Below, piece after piece: positions 1 to 6,890 of a stretch of 17,500 bases of DNA; positions within the stretch are counted from its first letter, which is position 1; the number at the start of each line of letters is the position of its first letter. The translations under genes were made by a program, and so were the position numbers. Location: assembly GCA_031276105.1 (NCBI GenBank), contig JAISNS010000184.1, positions 1-17,500 of the forward strand, given 5' to 3'. The notes under the pieces are model-generated. The model had not been told where the DNA came from. It saw only the letters and a program-made list of their open reading frames with translations, and searched no databases. The DNA is from Dysgonamonadaceae bacterium (GTDB lineage: Bacteria; Bacteroidota; Bacteroidia; Bacteroidales; Azobacteroidaceae).

Positions 1-494
1 GCAAGCAGATATGCCGCATCTAAAGATTGAATACCTAAAGTGCCATTGGCGCTAAACACTTGCTGCTGCTTGATGAGCATAGCATCTGTTGTAACAAGAT
101 TTTTATGCTGCAACAGAAAACTCTGGACACTTTTTTCTATTTTCCGGCTAAACGACAGCACAAACTCTTCCGAACTGTTAGTATTCAAACCGGAAAAATC
201 AAATTCTATCACCACATAACTGTTGTGCTTCGGCGTAGGGTGCTTGCCGATATACAAGTCGCCGAACAACGTATCAAATTTATCGGCGCTGCAAATATCA
301 TAATAATGATACAGCATCGTAAAAAATAAACTTTTACCGAACTTGCGCGGACGGGTGAAAAACAGGAATTTGTTATTCTCCTGTTCCAATAACTCTATAA
401 AATGCGTCTTATCTACGTAAGCATAGCCATCCATGATAACACTCTCAAAATTACTGTTGCCGTAAGGCAAGCGTTTAAATTTTCTTGTTTCCAT
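1..494 (-). CDS. AAA-ATPase-like protein, N-terminal part (3' end outside window)
   Basis: Reading the minus strand from the ATG at 494 gives 164 codons, open to the window edge. The start resembles the AAA-ATPase-like family (PF09820) that usually carries a PD-(D/E)XK nuclease-like C-terminus: LPYGNSNFESV at residues 9-19, a YVDKT motif at 26-30, and the variant P-loop RPRKFGKS at 48-55. The family is present in many copies in Bacteroidales genomes and its role is not established; a defence or mobile-element link has been suggested but nothing here shows it. The start is supported by a TAnnTTTG-type box 26 bp upstream. The plus-strand frame at 60-329 is its antisense shadow. The gene is not part of the PUL: it is separated by 366 bp holding hairpins and has its own promoter candidate. 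Family identity is confident; function is not. Confidence 0.85.
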   Translation of the reverse strand, partial: METRKFKRLPYGNSNFESVIMDGYAYVDKTHFIELLEQENNKFLFFTRPRKFGKSLFFTMLYHYYDICSADKFDTLFGDLYIGKHPTPKHNSYVVIEFDFSGLNTNSSEEFVLSFSRKIEKSVQSFLLQHKNLVTTDAMLIKQQQVFSANGTLGIQSLDAAYLL

Positions 495-519
495 AACCTT
501 AATTGATTTGATGAAAGTA

Positions 520-527
520 CAAAGATA
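520..527 (-). promoter_or_regulatory. Candidate Bacteroidetes -7 box for the AAA-ATPase-like gene
   Basis: The minus strand reads TATCTTTG, an exact match to the Bacteroides -7 consensus TAnnTTTG. It ends 26 bp upstream of the ATG at 494, which predicts a short leader of roughly 20 nt. No clear TTTG -33 element is seen at the expected distance, so this rests on the -7 box and its placement. Confidence 0.5.
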
Positions 528-581
528 GTACAATTATTATTAATTAAGAATTAGGAATATGGAAGAATTTACCGGTTAAAA

Positions 582-663
582 GAATCCCCACGTGGGGAAA
601 ACGTCCCGCTGTCGTCAGGAAGGAATCCCCACGTGGGGAAAGTGTTTCGATTGTCGTCCGTAA
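582..663. repeat. Two tandem copies of a unit holding the palindrome TCCCCACGTGGGGA
   Basis: The 14-bp perfect palindrome TCCCCACGTGGGGA occurs at 585-598 and again at 626-639, exactly 41 bp apart. Identity spans 19 bp (582-600 and 623-641). A weaker match continues through the spacers, both of which carry TGTCGTC (610-616 and 652-658). The unit could be a dimeric-protein binding site (core CACGTG), an RNA hairpin pair or a repetitive element. It lies between the PUL end and the AAA-ATPase promoter candidate, about 60-120 bp upstream of that promoter. Confidence 0.7.
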
Positions 664-766
664 TGACTACGGACTTGCGTAAGATGAGTTATTAAGCGTG
701 TAACAATATGTCAAAGATCGCTTGGCGTGCGGGGACGTTTTGCCGCAACCGGCTTAGATAAGTTAG

Positions 767-830
767 AACATCCCGCCAGAGATGCATCGCCCGATAGAAA
801 CAACGGACGATGCATGGCTAACGGGATGTT
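767..830 (-). terminator. Large stem-loop downstream of the PUL, probable transcript end
   Basis: The outer arms AACATCCCG (767-775) and CGGGATGTT (822-830) pair perfectly over 9 bp. After a 6-nt asymmetric bulge on each side, inner arms ATGCATCG (782-789) and CGATGCAT (808-815) pair over 8 bp. It begins about 30 bp beyond the stop codon of the last PUL gene, where a terminator or 3'-protecting hairpin is expected. No good T tract follows on the minus strand, so classical intrinsic termination is not proven. Confidence 0.45.
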
Positions 831-860
831 GCTGGCTAAAACATCCGCACTTCGCGAGGC

Positions 861-1826
861 TTAGTGACCAAATACTTCGAGACTGCTAATAGCTAGCCTG
901 TTAGCCCCTTCTTGAGCCGTAGAAATGGTAAACCGTATATATCGCCCGCTGGTTTGTGGCAGTGCTTCAACAGTCCAATCAGACGCAAGAGGCTCAGTTA
1001 TGTCAAATTCAACCTTTTTGTTCCATGTCTGCTTGTCGTCACTGACTTCAAAATAACCGGTTTTTAAACTGAGATCGTTTATTGTTTCTTCCGGAATATA
1101 AATCTTATACTGGGAAATCAAGTGCGACTCTTGCATGTCAATTATAAACCAAAACGGAAGAGCGACGGCAGCGCCCCAAGTTGCATGCCACATACTGCGT
1201 ACTGCCCATTGCCCTGATGTGTCAAGGGGATCTATCATTTTATCAGGAGTCCTATCCGGTACCTCAACCCCAATTCCTTTTACATCATAGCTATCCATCA
1301 CCCATCCGGTTTTATCCAACTGTGCCGGTGTTGCTACCGTCAGAGTGGCTGAGGCTTCAATCTCGCCGCTTTTTACCGTCACGGTGGCCTCACCGGCGGC
1401 AACAGCCGTTACTTCTCCTGTTTGGGTAACGGTAACTATGCCTTCGGGCGTAACCGACCATTCCGAATTGTAGTTATTGGCGTTTGCCGGCACTTTGGTG
1501 GCGGTAAGCGTCAATTTATCGTTGACAAACAGGGTTGCACTCGTGACGTCTAATGTGATACCGGTTAAATCAACCGGATCTCCCGTTGTAATTTCAACGC
1601 TGCAACCGCATGAGGTTTGTGTCCGGACGGCGGTGTTTCCGTTGTAGAACTTCAGATCGCCCGCTTCCATTTTCACACTGTCAATTGTGCTGCCGGCAAT
1701 AACTGCCGTTTCAACACCTTCCGAAATAACGCGGTAATAATCATCTGCCGATACCGCCAAACTTCCCCATACTAGGGCCAGGAGCGTAAATAAAATCCGG
1801 CCCGTTGTGTAATTTCTCTTTTTCAT
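861..1826 (-). CDS. Secreted BIG2 - discoidin (F5/8 type C) protein
   Basis: The 321-residue protein is the last gene of the run. A signal peptide (KKRN then a hydrophobic core) is probably cut after AVSA at residue 27; there is no lipobox. Residues 28-85 are a short module shared with the EEP protein (TAVIAGSTIDSVK, DLKFYNG). Residues 87-165 are a bacterial Ig-like BIG2 domain (VPANANNYNSEWSVTPEG, VTQTGEVTAV). Residues 170-321 are a discoidin-like domain opening with LDKTGW and ending GRYIRFTIST...LEVFGH. A carbohydrate-binding, non-catalytic role is inferred. The BIG2 and discoidin parts are close paralogues of those at 4035-5096, so the gene looks like a chimera: leader and short module from the EEP-type gene, body from the BIG2-discoidin gene. 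It starts 5 bp after the preceding stop, implying co-transcription. An SCGCS cysteine cluster at 72-76 is unusual. Confidence 0.88.
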   Translation of the reverse strand: MKKRNYTTGRILFTLLALVWGSLAVSADDYYRVISEGVETAVIAGSTIDSVKMEAGDLKFYNGNTAVRTQTSCGCSVEITTGDPVDLTGITLDVTSATLFVNDKLTLTATKVPANANNYNSEWSVTPEGIVTVTQTGEVTAVAAGEATVTVKSGEIEASATLTVATPAQLDKTGWVMDSYDVKGIGVEVPDRTPDKMIDPLDTSGQWAVRSMWHATWGAAVALPFWFIIDMQESHLISQYKIYIPEETINDLSLKTGYFEVSDDKQTWNKKVEFDITEPLASDWTVEALPQTSGRYIRFTISTAQEGANRLAISSLEVFGH

Positions 1827-1831
1827 GATTG

Positions 1832-2335
1832 CTAATTTTTAATGATTTTTTTAACAATAACGTTACCCGTTTCGTCAACAACCCGGAGCAGATATACGCC
1901 TGCGGGATAGGATGTCAGCGGAACATCGATTTTCAAAGCTCCTGCGGGCGCGAGTTTTTTCAGCTCGTTTCCTTGCAGGTCATACAGAATCAGACCGGTA
2001 AGGCCTTGTTCGGCGCTTACGGTCAGCAGATCGGAACCGGAATTCAGGTACACGTCGATCGCCGTAGCGCCGGGCGTTAACGTACCGATGAATGTAGGAA
2101 CTTTCAAGGAGAAATACAGCAGTTCGGTGTAGTTTACCGTAACCGGATCTCCTTCATTCAGCGTTATCACCAATGCAGTCTCTGAAAATTCCAGTTTTTG
2201 CACATTGGCTGTTGGGAACTCCCGAGAACCTTCCGTTGTATACACGTACAGGTTTTCGGCTTTCATTGTCGTGTTTCCTGCAAAGAACAGGAACGACAGC
2301 AGGATGAATCCTGCTCTTAACATTTTACTTTTCAT
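1832..2335 (-). CDS. Small secreted protein with type IX secretion C-terminal sorting domain
   Basis: This 167-residue protein has an N-terminal signal peptide (core GFILLSFLFFAG, cleavage near residue 26). A short module at about 27-80 (ENLYVYTTEGS, VQKLEFSETALVI) resembles the N-terminal modules of the 321- and 502-residue neighbours. Residues 89-167 are a typical T9SS type A sorting domain: ILYDLQGNEL, then SYPAGVYLLRVVDETGN and a basic IVKKIIKN end. In known T9SS substrates this domain directs passage through the outer membrane and is then removed, usually with attachment to a surface glycolipid. Little would remain after removal: no enzyme or binding domain fits between module and CTD. 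It may be a remnant of a larger protein that lost its middle, or a genuine small surface peptide. It lies 69 bp downstream of the EEP gene and 5 bp upstream of the last gene. Confidence 0.88.
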   Translation of the reverse strand: MKSKMLRAGFILLSFLFFAGNTTMKAENLYVYTTEGSREFPTANVQKLEFSETALVITLNEGDPVTVNYTELLYFSLKVPTFIGTLTPGATAIDVYLNSGSDLLTVSAEQGLTGLILYDLQGNELKKLAPAGALKIDVPLTSYPAGVYLLRVVDETGNVIVKKIIKN

Positions 2336-2404
2336 AAAAAATTAATTAATAGATTGAATAAATTGAATAATAAATACCCACTCTTCAGGTATTATGTCTT
2401 TTCA

Positions 2405-3913
2405 TCAGAAACCAAAAATATCGAGGTTGCTGACGGATATCCGTTGTGAGCCTGGTTGTGCGGTAGAAATAACAAAGCGGATGTATCGTCCGGCGGTTTG
2501 CGGCAACGCATCGACCGTACATTCAAACGCCTGACTGTCCATCTCAAATTCTACCTTTTTCTCCCAGGTGATATTGTCTTCGCTGACTTCAAAATAGCCG
2601 CTTTTCAGTTTGCCTTCATCACTGGCGCCTCCGACCGGTACGTTAATTTGGAACCGGTCAATCGCGTGCGACGCTTTCATGTCGATTACAAACCGGAAGG
2701 GAAGTGCGGAAGTAATTCCCCAGTTCGAGTGCCACATGGTGTGTTCTGCCCATTCTTCCGGCGTCGAATAGTCGTCCAGCATTTTATCCGGAGTTCTAAA
2801 AGCCAGGTCCGTCATCGTTGTTGAGTGATGCTCTATGATTTCCCATCCGGTTTTACGGAGTCTTAGCGGCGTCGTATTGGCTACTCCCACGGTTATTTTT
2901 GCGAATACGGGGGCGTGGTCGGACAGGAAAACATTGTCCAACGTTTTCGGTAACACGCTGTAATATTCTGTGCGCACGGGGCCGCCGGTAAAGATATAAT
3001 CGGCTAAGTAACGATCTTGCAGCGGCGTTTTGTCGTATCCGTGATAGGAATAGGTCAAACTGCCGCACAGTTGCGCGGCGTCGCGTGCATGGACGAAGTG
3101 AGGGGTTCGCTCGGGGGCGAGGATGTATCCGATATTTCCGTTGTCGGGACGCATATTGAAGTCGCCCGTCAAGACGACCGGCAGGTCTCCGTGCAAGGCT
3201 TGTATCTGTTCCATCAATACTTTCACCTGTTTTTCCTGCGCCACGTCCCGGCCAGGTATGTCGAGGTGGGTGTTGATGGCAAAAAGTTGCCGTTCGGTTG
3301 TTTTGTCTTGCAGTTTTGCCCAGGTAGCAATCCGGACGTAGCTGGGTTCCGGAAACTTGGAACCGGGCGTACCGGGTGTTTCACTCAGCCAGAAAGTGCC
3401 TGAATCGATGAGCGTGAAACGGTCGGCGCGATAAAAGATGGAATTGTGCTCGTTGCTGCTGCCGCCGTTGCCGACGCCGACTGTGGCGTATTCCGTCAGC
3501 CTGGTTTTCAGGTCATTCTGCTGGTCAGGCTCTGTTTCTTGCGTGCCGAGGATGTCTATTGCTTCGTCGCGGATGAGTTTGATGATTTTTTCCCGGCGGG
3601 TATTCCAGTTGACGGGGTCGTCGCCTTGCCCGCTTTTTACCCGGACGTTCAATGTCATCACGTTCAGATTCGCCGGCGTAAAGAGGATGCGGCTACCGGG
3701 CAACGGTTGCGTATGGACTACGCTGCTTCCTTTGTAAAACTTCAGGCTGCCGGCTTCTGCTTTCACGCTGTCGATCGTGTTGCCGGCAATGATCGCCGTT
3801 TCGCTGCCGCCCGAATAGATGTAATAGTCTTCCGCCGATAGCGATAAACTTCCCCCTACTAAGGACAGGAGTATAAAGCATATCCTGACTGCCGAATAAT
3901 TTTTCTTTTTCAT
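2405..3913 (-). CDS. Secreted endonuclease/exonuclease/phosphatase (EEP) - discoidin protein
   Basis: This 502-residue protein has a signal peptide (cut near SLSA-ED, residue 27) and the short shared module at 28-82. An EEP-superfamily catalytic domain follows at about 84-342, with every hallmark residue visible: N89 in MTLNVR, E126 in GTQE, H216 in NTHLD, D251 and N253 in TGDFNMRPD, D305 in ADYIF, and D332-H333 in SDHAPVF. Residues 352-502 are a discoidin-like domain like those of the neighbours. EEP enzymes are Mg-dependent phosphodiesterases or phosphomonoesterases (DNase I, sphingomyelinase, inositol phosphatase relatives). Attached to a glycan-binding domain in a PUL, a role on a phosphodiester in the glycan or on phosphorylated sugars is plausible; nucleic acid or lipid head groups are alternatives. 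There is no lipobox and no sorting domain, so it is predicted periplasmic unless exported otherwise. The 121-bp upstream gap holds a repeat element. Confidence 0.93.
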   Translation of the reverse strand: MKKKNYSAVRICFILLSLVGGSLSLSAEDYYIYSGGSETAIIAGNTIDSVKAEAGSLKFYKGSSVVHTQPLPGSRILFTPANLNVMTLNVRVKSGQGDDPVNWNTRREKIIKLIRDEAIDILGTQETEPDQQNDLKTRLTEYATVGVGNGGSSNEHNSIFYRADRFTLIDSGTFWLSETPGTPGSKFPEPSYVRIATWAKLQDKTTERQLFAINTHLDIPGRDVAQEKQVKVLMEQIQALHGDLPVVLTGDFNMRPDNGNIGYILAPERTPHFVHARDAAQLCGSLTYSYHGYDKTPLQDRYLADYIFTGGPVRTEYYSVLPKTLDNVFLSDHAPVFAKITVGVANTTPLRLRKTGWEIIEHHSTTMTDLAFRTPDKMLDDYSTPEEWAEHTMWHSNWGITSALPFRFVIDMKASHAIDRFQINVPVGGASDEGKLKSGYFEVSEDNITWEKKVEFEMDSQAFECTVDALPQTAGRYIRFVISTAQPGSQRISVSNLDIFGF

Positions 3914-3937
3914 GATTTTTATTTTTTATCCTCAACT

Positions 3938-3998
3938 GTGGTTCTCTGTGTATTCTCTGTGGTTCTTTGTGTTGTTTATTACACAGAGAATCACAGAG
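3938..3998. repeat. CTCTGTG-type direct and inverted repeat element
   Basis: Two 14-bp direct copies, GTGGTTCTCTGTGT (3938-3951) and GTGGTTCTTTGTGT (3959-3972), lie 21 bp apart. An inverted copy follows at 3981-3994. The arms 3955-3972 and 3981-3998 form an 18-bp stem around an 8-nt loop, with only two non-Watson-Crick positions; these are G-U pairs in plus-strand RNA but A-C mismatches in the operon's own minus-strand RNA. It fills the gap between the BIG2-BIG2-discoidin and EEP genes. It resembles short dispersed CTTTGTG-type repeats recalled from other Bacteroidetes genomes (unverified). Confidence 0.65.
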
Positions 3999-4034
3999 CT
4001 ACACGAAGATATAATTTTGCTTACGGATTTAATA

Positions 4035-5096
4035 TCAATAACCAATTACTTCGAGGTTACTGACAGATACCCGCTCGTAATGCGATTCGGTGATAGTAAA
4101 CTTGAAATATCGTCCTTCCGTTTGCGGCAGGGCATCCACCTTATAGTCAAGCCTGTCACCGGTAAGGGGTATTTCAAACTCAACTTTTTGGTTCCATTCG
4201 CTCAAGTCTTCACTGACCTCAAAATAGCCCTTGCTCAACTTAGCGTCATTCAATGTCTCTTTGGGTATATTAATTTCGAATTGGGAAATTGAGTACGACT
4301 TTTGCATGTCGATGATAAACCAAAACGGAAGAAGGCCAAATGAGGAAGTCAACCAATTGGACTGCCAGAAAGAATGTTCGGCCCATTCACCCGTTGTCGC
4401 ATAGTCGTCTATCATATTATTCGGAACTCTACCAAATCCACCTCCATCGGTTATATTTGATGAATGATGATTCGTTATCACCCAACCGGTTTTATCCAGT
4501 TTTTTCGGCGTCGGTTTTTCTACCGTCAGTTCAAAGGAGGTTTCAATCGCGCCGCTGGTTACTTTCACGGTCGCTTTACCGTCGGAAAGGGCGGTTACTT
4601 CTCCTGTTTGTGTAACGGAAACAATGCCTTCCGGCGTAACCGACCATACCGGATTGTAATCGGTTGCATTGGCCGGTACGGGCGAAGCAATCAGTTTTTG
4701 AACATCTTTTAGCTGCATGGTGGGCTTCGGAACCGTTAGCGTGATGGCGGTTAGCGGTATGGCCTCAAAGCGTACGGTCACGTTTACCGTTTGCTTCACG
4801 TCGCCGCATGTAACGGTAATTACGGTAGCGCCTTCTTTGTGGCCGGTTACAAAGCCGTTGGGCGTTACTGTTGCCACCGAATCATGGGCGGACGTCCATT
4901 CCATTCCGGATACAACATCGGCATCTGCAGGGACGGGCGTTGCGATGAGTTGGCTCGTTTGCCTTTCCAATAAATCCAACGACGGAGGCGTTACCTGAAT
5001 ACTTTCTAAAACCGGCTTGCCGGAATCTTCGTCCGTACATCCCGAAAAAGCAGCTATTGAAACTAAAAAGCTTAAACTTACTATTAAATTTTTCAT
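4035..5096 (-). CDS. Lipoprotein with two BIG2 domains and a discoidin domain
   Basis: The 353-residue protein has a lipoprotein signal peptide with lipobox FSGC and lipidated C20, followed by acidic TDED, a composition often associated with surface export of Bacteroidetes lipoproteins. Two bacterial Ig-like BIG2 repeats follow at about 31-109 and 114-193 (EGIVSVTQTGEVTALSDG in the second). A discoidin-like domain spans 200-353, opening LDKTGW and ending GRYFKFTIT...LEVIGY. The likely role is a surface glycan-binding protein in which the Ig-like repeats act as a stalk. Its second BIG2 and its discoidin are nearly the same as those of the protein at 861-1826, so one arose from the other by duplication. 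It starts 40 bp after the preceding stop codon. No catalytic motif is seen. Confidence 0.9.
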   Translation of the reverse strand: MKNLIVSLSFLVSIAAFSGCTDEDSGKPVLESIQVTPPSLDLLERQTSQLIATPVPADADVVSGMEWTSAHDSVATVTPNGFVTGHKEGATVITVTCGDVKQTVNVTVRFEAIPLTAITLTVPKPTMQLKDVQKLIASPVPANATDYNPVWSVTPEGIVSVTQTGEVTALSDGKATVKVTSGAIETSFELTVEKPTPKKLDKTGWVITNHHSSNITDGGGFGRVPNNMIDDYATTGEWAEHSFWQSNWLTSSFGLLPFWFIIDMQKSYSISQFEINIPKETLNDAKLSKGYFEVSEDLSEWNQKVEFEIPLTGDRLDYKVDALPQTEGRYFKFTITESHYERVSVSNLEVIGY

Positions 5097-5136
5097 ACGT
5101 AAATAAATTAAAAATTAAAAGCTAATTCCGAACAGG

Positions 5137-6855
5137 TTACTGCGGGCTTGTTGCCGCTTCCTGTATATTTATATCTCCTACGAGAAGCCATTTGTTATCC
5201 CGTATCAAAGACTTATCTTTGACGGACGGATGAATCCCGACCCGGTTATCCTTCGTTTTGTCGATGATGGCGACGGCTAATTTGTAATTTCCGGCAGGCG
5301 CTGTGAAGGTTGTTTCAAAGCGGTATTTTTTGTTTCTGTTCAATAACCATTCGGAAGGTTCTCCCTGGTTGTCAATCTTGATTTCAAGCACTTCTCCTTC
5401 TTCCGAAAGCAGCGCGAAAGCCGTTTTATACTTGTAGTTCCACCGGGAATTGTTGTTGGGACAAACGCCCCAACCGAGGTTACACCATTCGTGTTCTATG
5501 ATTATCGTTTTGTTTCTCTCCGTTGTATCGGGGTATGATATTTCTTTCGGGTAGAAGCGGTACCCGCCTTTTGCCACAAAATCTTTCACAATATCTTTTC
5601 CCACCGCCATCCATATCAGTTCTATTTCCAGATCGGTACGCATGTCAAAGATATTAGCCCGCATATTTCTTACATCCTGATAGGTGTGTTCGATGCTTTC
5701 CCGCCAGTTCGCGCTCGCGCCCGGAGTTCCATTCGGATTTTGAATCAGCCAGTAACAGGATTCGGCAATAACAAACCGGGAGGGGAAATAATCTTTGAGT
5801 ATCCGCTCTTCCATCTCGCCAAACCATAGGGTATTGCGAGCGCCAAAGGCGTCGTGCCGGGGATTATAATCCAAATTGGTCAAGACGTTCCGTACCTGCG
5901 TTTCCCCTATATCCTTATGAGCGTTTATCACTAACATAATCTTGGTGAAGGATGTTGCATACAGATTCGTCAGCCAAGTAAAGACCTCGTCTTTTTTAGC
6001 CGGATCTTTATAGTCTCCGTTATGGCCTTCTCCCCAGATACCCAGTCCAAAACCATCGATAAAATCGACGAATTCGGGGTCGTCAAACTCCGCGCTCATT
6101 GCCGCGATAAAGTTTTCGAACTTTGCCTGGAAGATAGGGTCGTCCACGTAGGGCGTCCAATGCTTGGTGTTGGAGGTTTTACCTTCCGCTCCGGCCTCTT
6201 TCACAAACAAAGGCGTTACCTGAAAGTTGTAATCATGATTGTTGTGATATACCCTGAAAGCCAGTTTCAGTCCGCGCCGTTTTGTTTCTTCAATCATCCT
6301 CTTGAGCGGACTGTCTATTTCCCATCCATAAACTCCTTCCTGGGGTTCGAAGTGACTCCACCCTGCCCGTATATACATGTGGGTGGCATCTTTCAAAGCG
6401 CCCAGTGTTTCCAACTTGTCGTAAAAAGCGACCGGGTCGTTGGGGATAAAATTATCGCAATAGACTCCCCAGCCGGTACATGGATTTCTTAGGCAGGAAG
6501 TGGCGTCCGGCTCAAATTTGACGGTGCTTTTTTTCCCGACCGTTACCGGAATCGCTTTTTGGGCATTGCCCAGACAGAGGACAATATCGGTTTTCCCGAC
6601 GCCCGTCGCTGTTACCAAACCGGCTGTGCTTACTTGCGCAACCGCCCTGTCCTTCGTTGACCACACAAACGGCTCCCCAGCCGGAGTTGCCGTTAATTGT
6701 ACGGTTTCACCTACGTACATTTCTAATGAAGTTCTGTCCACGGAGATTTCCGTTTCTACTTCATTTCCCTTCCCGTCGCACCCCGAAAGCAACAGGCAGA
6801 CGGGGAGCATAAGGGAACGCATAAAACAAAATACATTTAATAGTAACTTTATCAT
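5137..6855 (-). CDS. BIG2 + DUF4832-type glycosidase-like lipoprotein
   Basis: This 572-residue protein has lipobox LSGC with C26; M12 is an alternative start that would still leave a full signal peptide. Residues 36-106 are a BIG2 domain (VDRTSLEMYVGETVQLTATP). From about 112 the sequence resembles the Bacteroidetes DUF4874/DUF4832 pair, a predicted (beta/alpha)8 hydrolase-like fold: GWSHFEPQEGVYGWEID (165-181), RGLKLAFRV (194-202), GFGLGIWGEGHNG (268-280) and FVIAESCYW (361-369). E276 in WGEGH and E365 in AESCYW sit where clan GH-A acid/base and nucleophile residues would be, but this pairing is inference. The C-terminal about 150 residues look like an all-beta domain (TFTAPAGNYKLAVAIID). 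The activity is uncharacterised to my knowledge; a polysaccharide hydrolase acting with the GH39-like enzyme upstream is likely. It follows a 227-bp gap occupied by an inverted-repeat element. Confidence 0.88.
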   Translation of the reverse strand: MIKLLLNVFCFMRSLMLPVCLLLSGCDGKGNEVETEISVDRTSLEMYVGETVQLTATPAGEPFVWSTKDRAVAQVSTAGLVTATGVGKTDIVLCLGNAQKAIPVTVGKKSTVKFEPDATSCLRNPCTGWGVYCDNFIPNDPVAFYDKLETLGALKDATHMYIRAGWSHFEPQEGVYGWEIDSPLKRMIEETKRRGLKLAFRVYHNNHDYNFQVTPLFVKEAGAEGKTSNTKHWTPYVDDPIFQAKFENFIAAMSAEFDDPEFVDFIDGFGLGIWGEGHNGDYKDPAKKDEVFTWLTNLYATSFTKIMLVINAHKDIGETQVRNVLTNLDYNPRHDAFGARNTLWFGEMEERILKDYFPSRFVIAESCYWLIQNPNGTPGASANWRESIEHTYQDVRNMRANIFDMRTDLEIELIWMAVGKDIVKDFVAKGGYRFYPKEISYPDTTERNKTIIIEHEWCNLGWGVCPNNNSRWNYKYKTAFALLSEEGEVLEIKIDNQGEPSEWLLNRNKKYRFETTFTAPAGNYKLAVAIIDKTKDNRVGIHPSVKDKSLIRDNKWLLVGDINIQEAATSPQ

Positions 6856-6890
6856 TTTTCAAAAATTTATTAATAGTTGTTTTAAGTAAC

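Larger units (their letters stand above)
495..860. other. Intergenic region between the AAA-ATPase gene and the PUL end
   Basis: No coding frame is supported here. The stretch holds the -7 box at 520-527, the tandem palindromes at 582-641, a small perfect hairpin at 656-674 (7-bp arms GTCCGTA and TACGGAC around a 5-nt loop) and the large stem-loop at 767-830. All transcription expected around it runs leftward: the PUL ends at 861 and the AAA-ATPase gene starts at 494. Confidence 0.6.

Noticed and set aside
60-329. 89-residue plus-strand frame at the left edge
   Set aside because: It is antisense to the AAA-ATPase-like gene, which shows family motifs on the minus strand.
582-663. Possible mini CRISPR array
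   Set aside because: Only two 19-bp copies with a single 22-bp gap, the repeat is a full palindrome, the gap sequences are partly related to each other, and no cas genes are present.
6022-6492. 156-residue plus-strand frame
   Set aside because: Antisense to the DUF4832-type lipoprotein gene; no independent start context or family resemblance.
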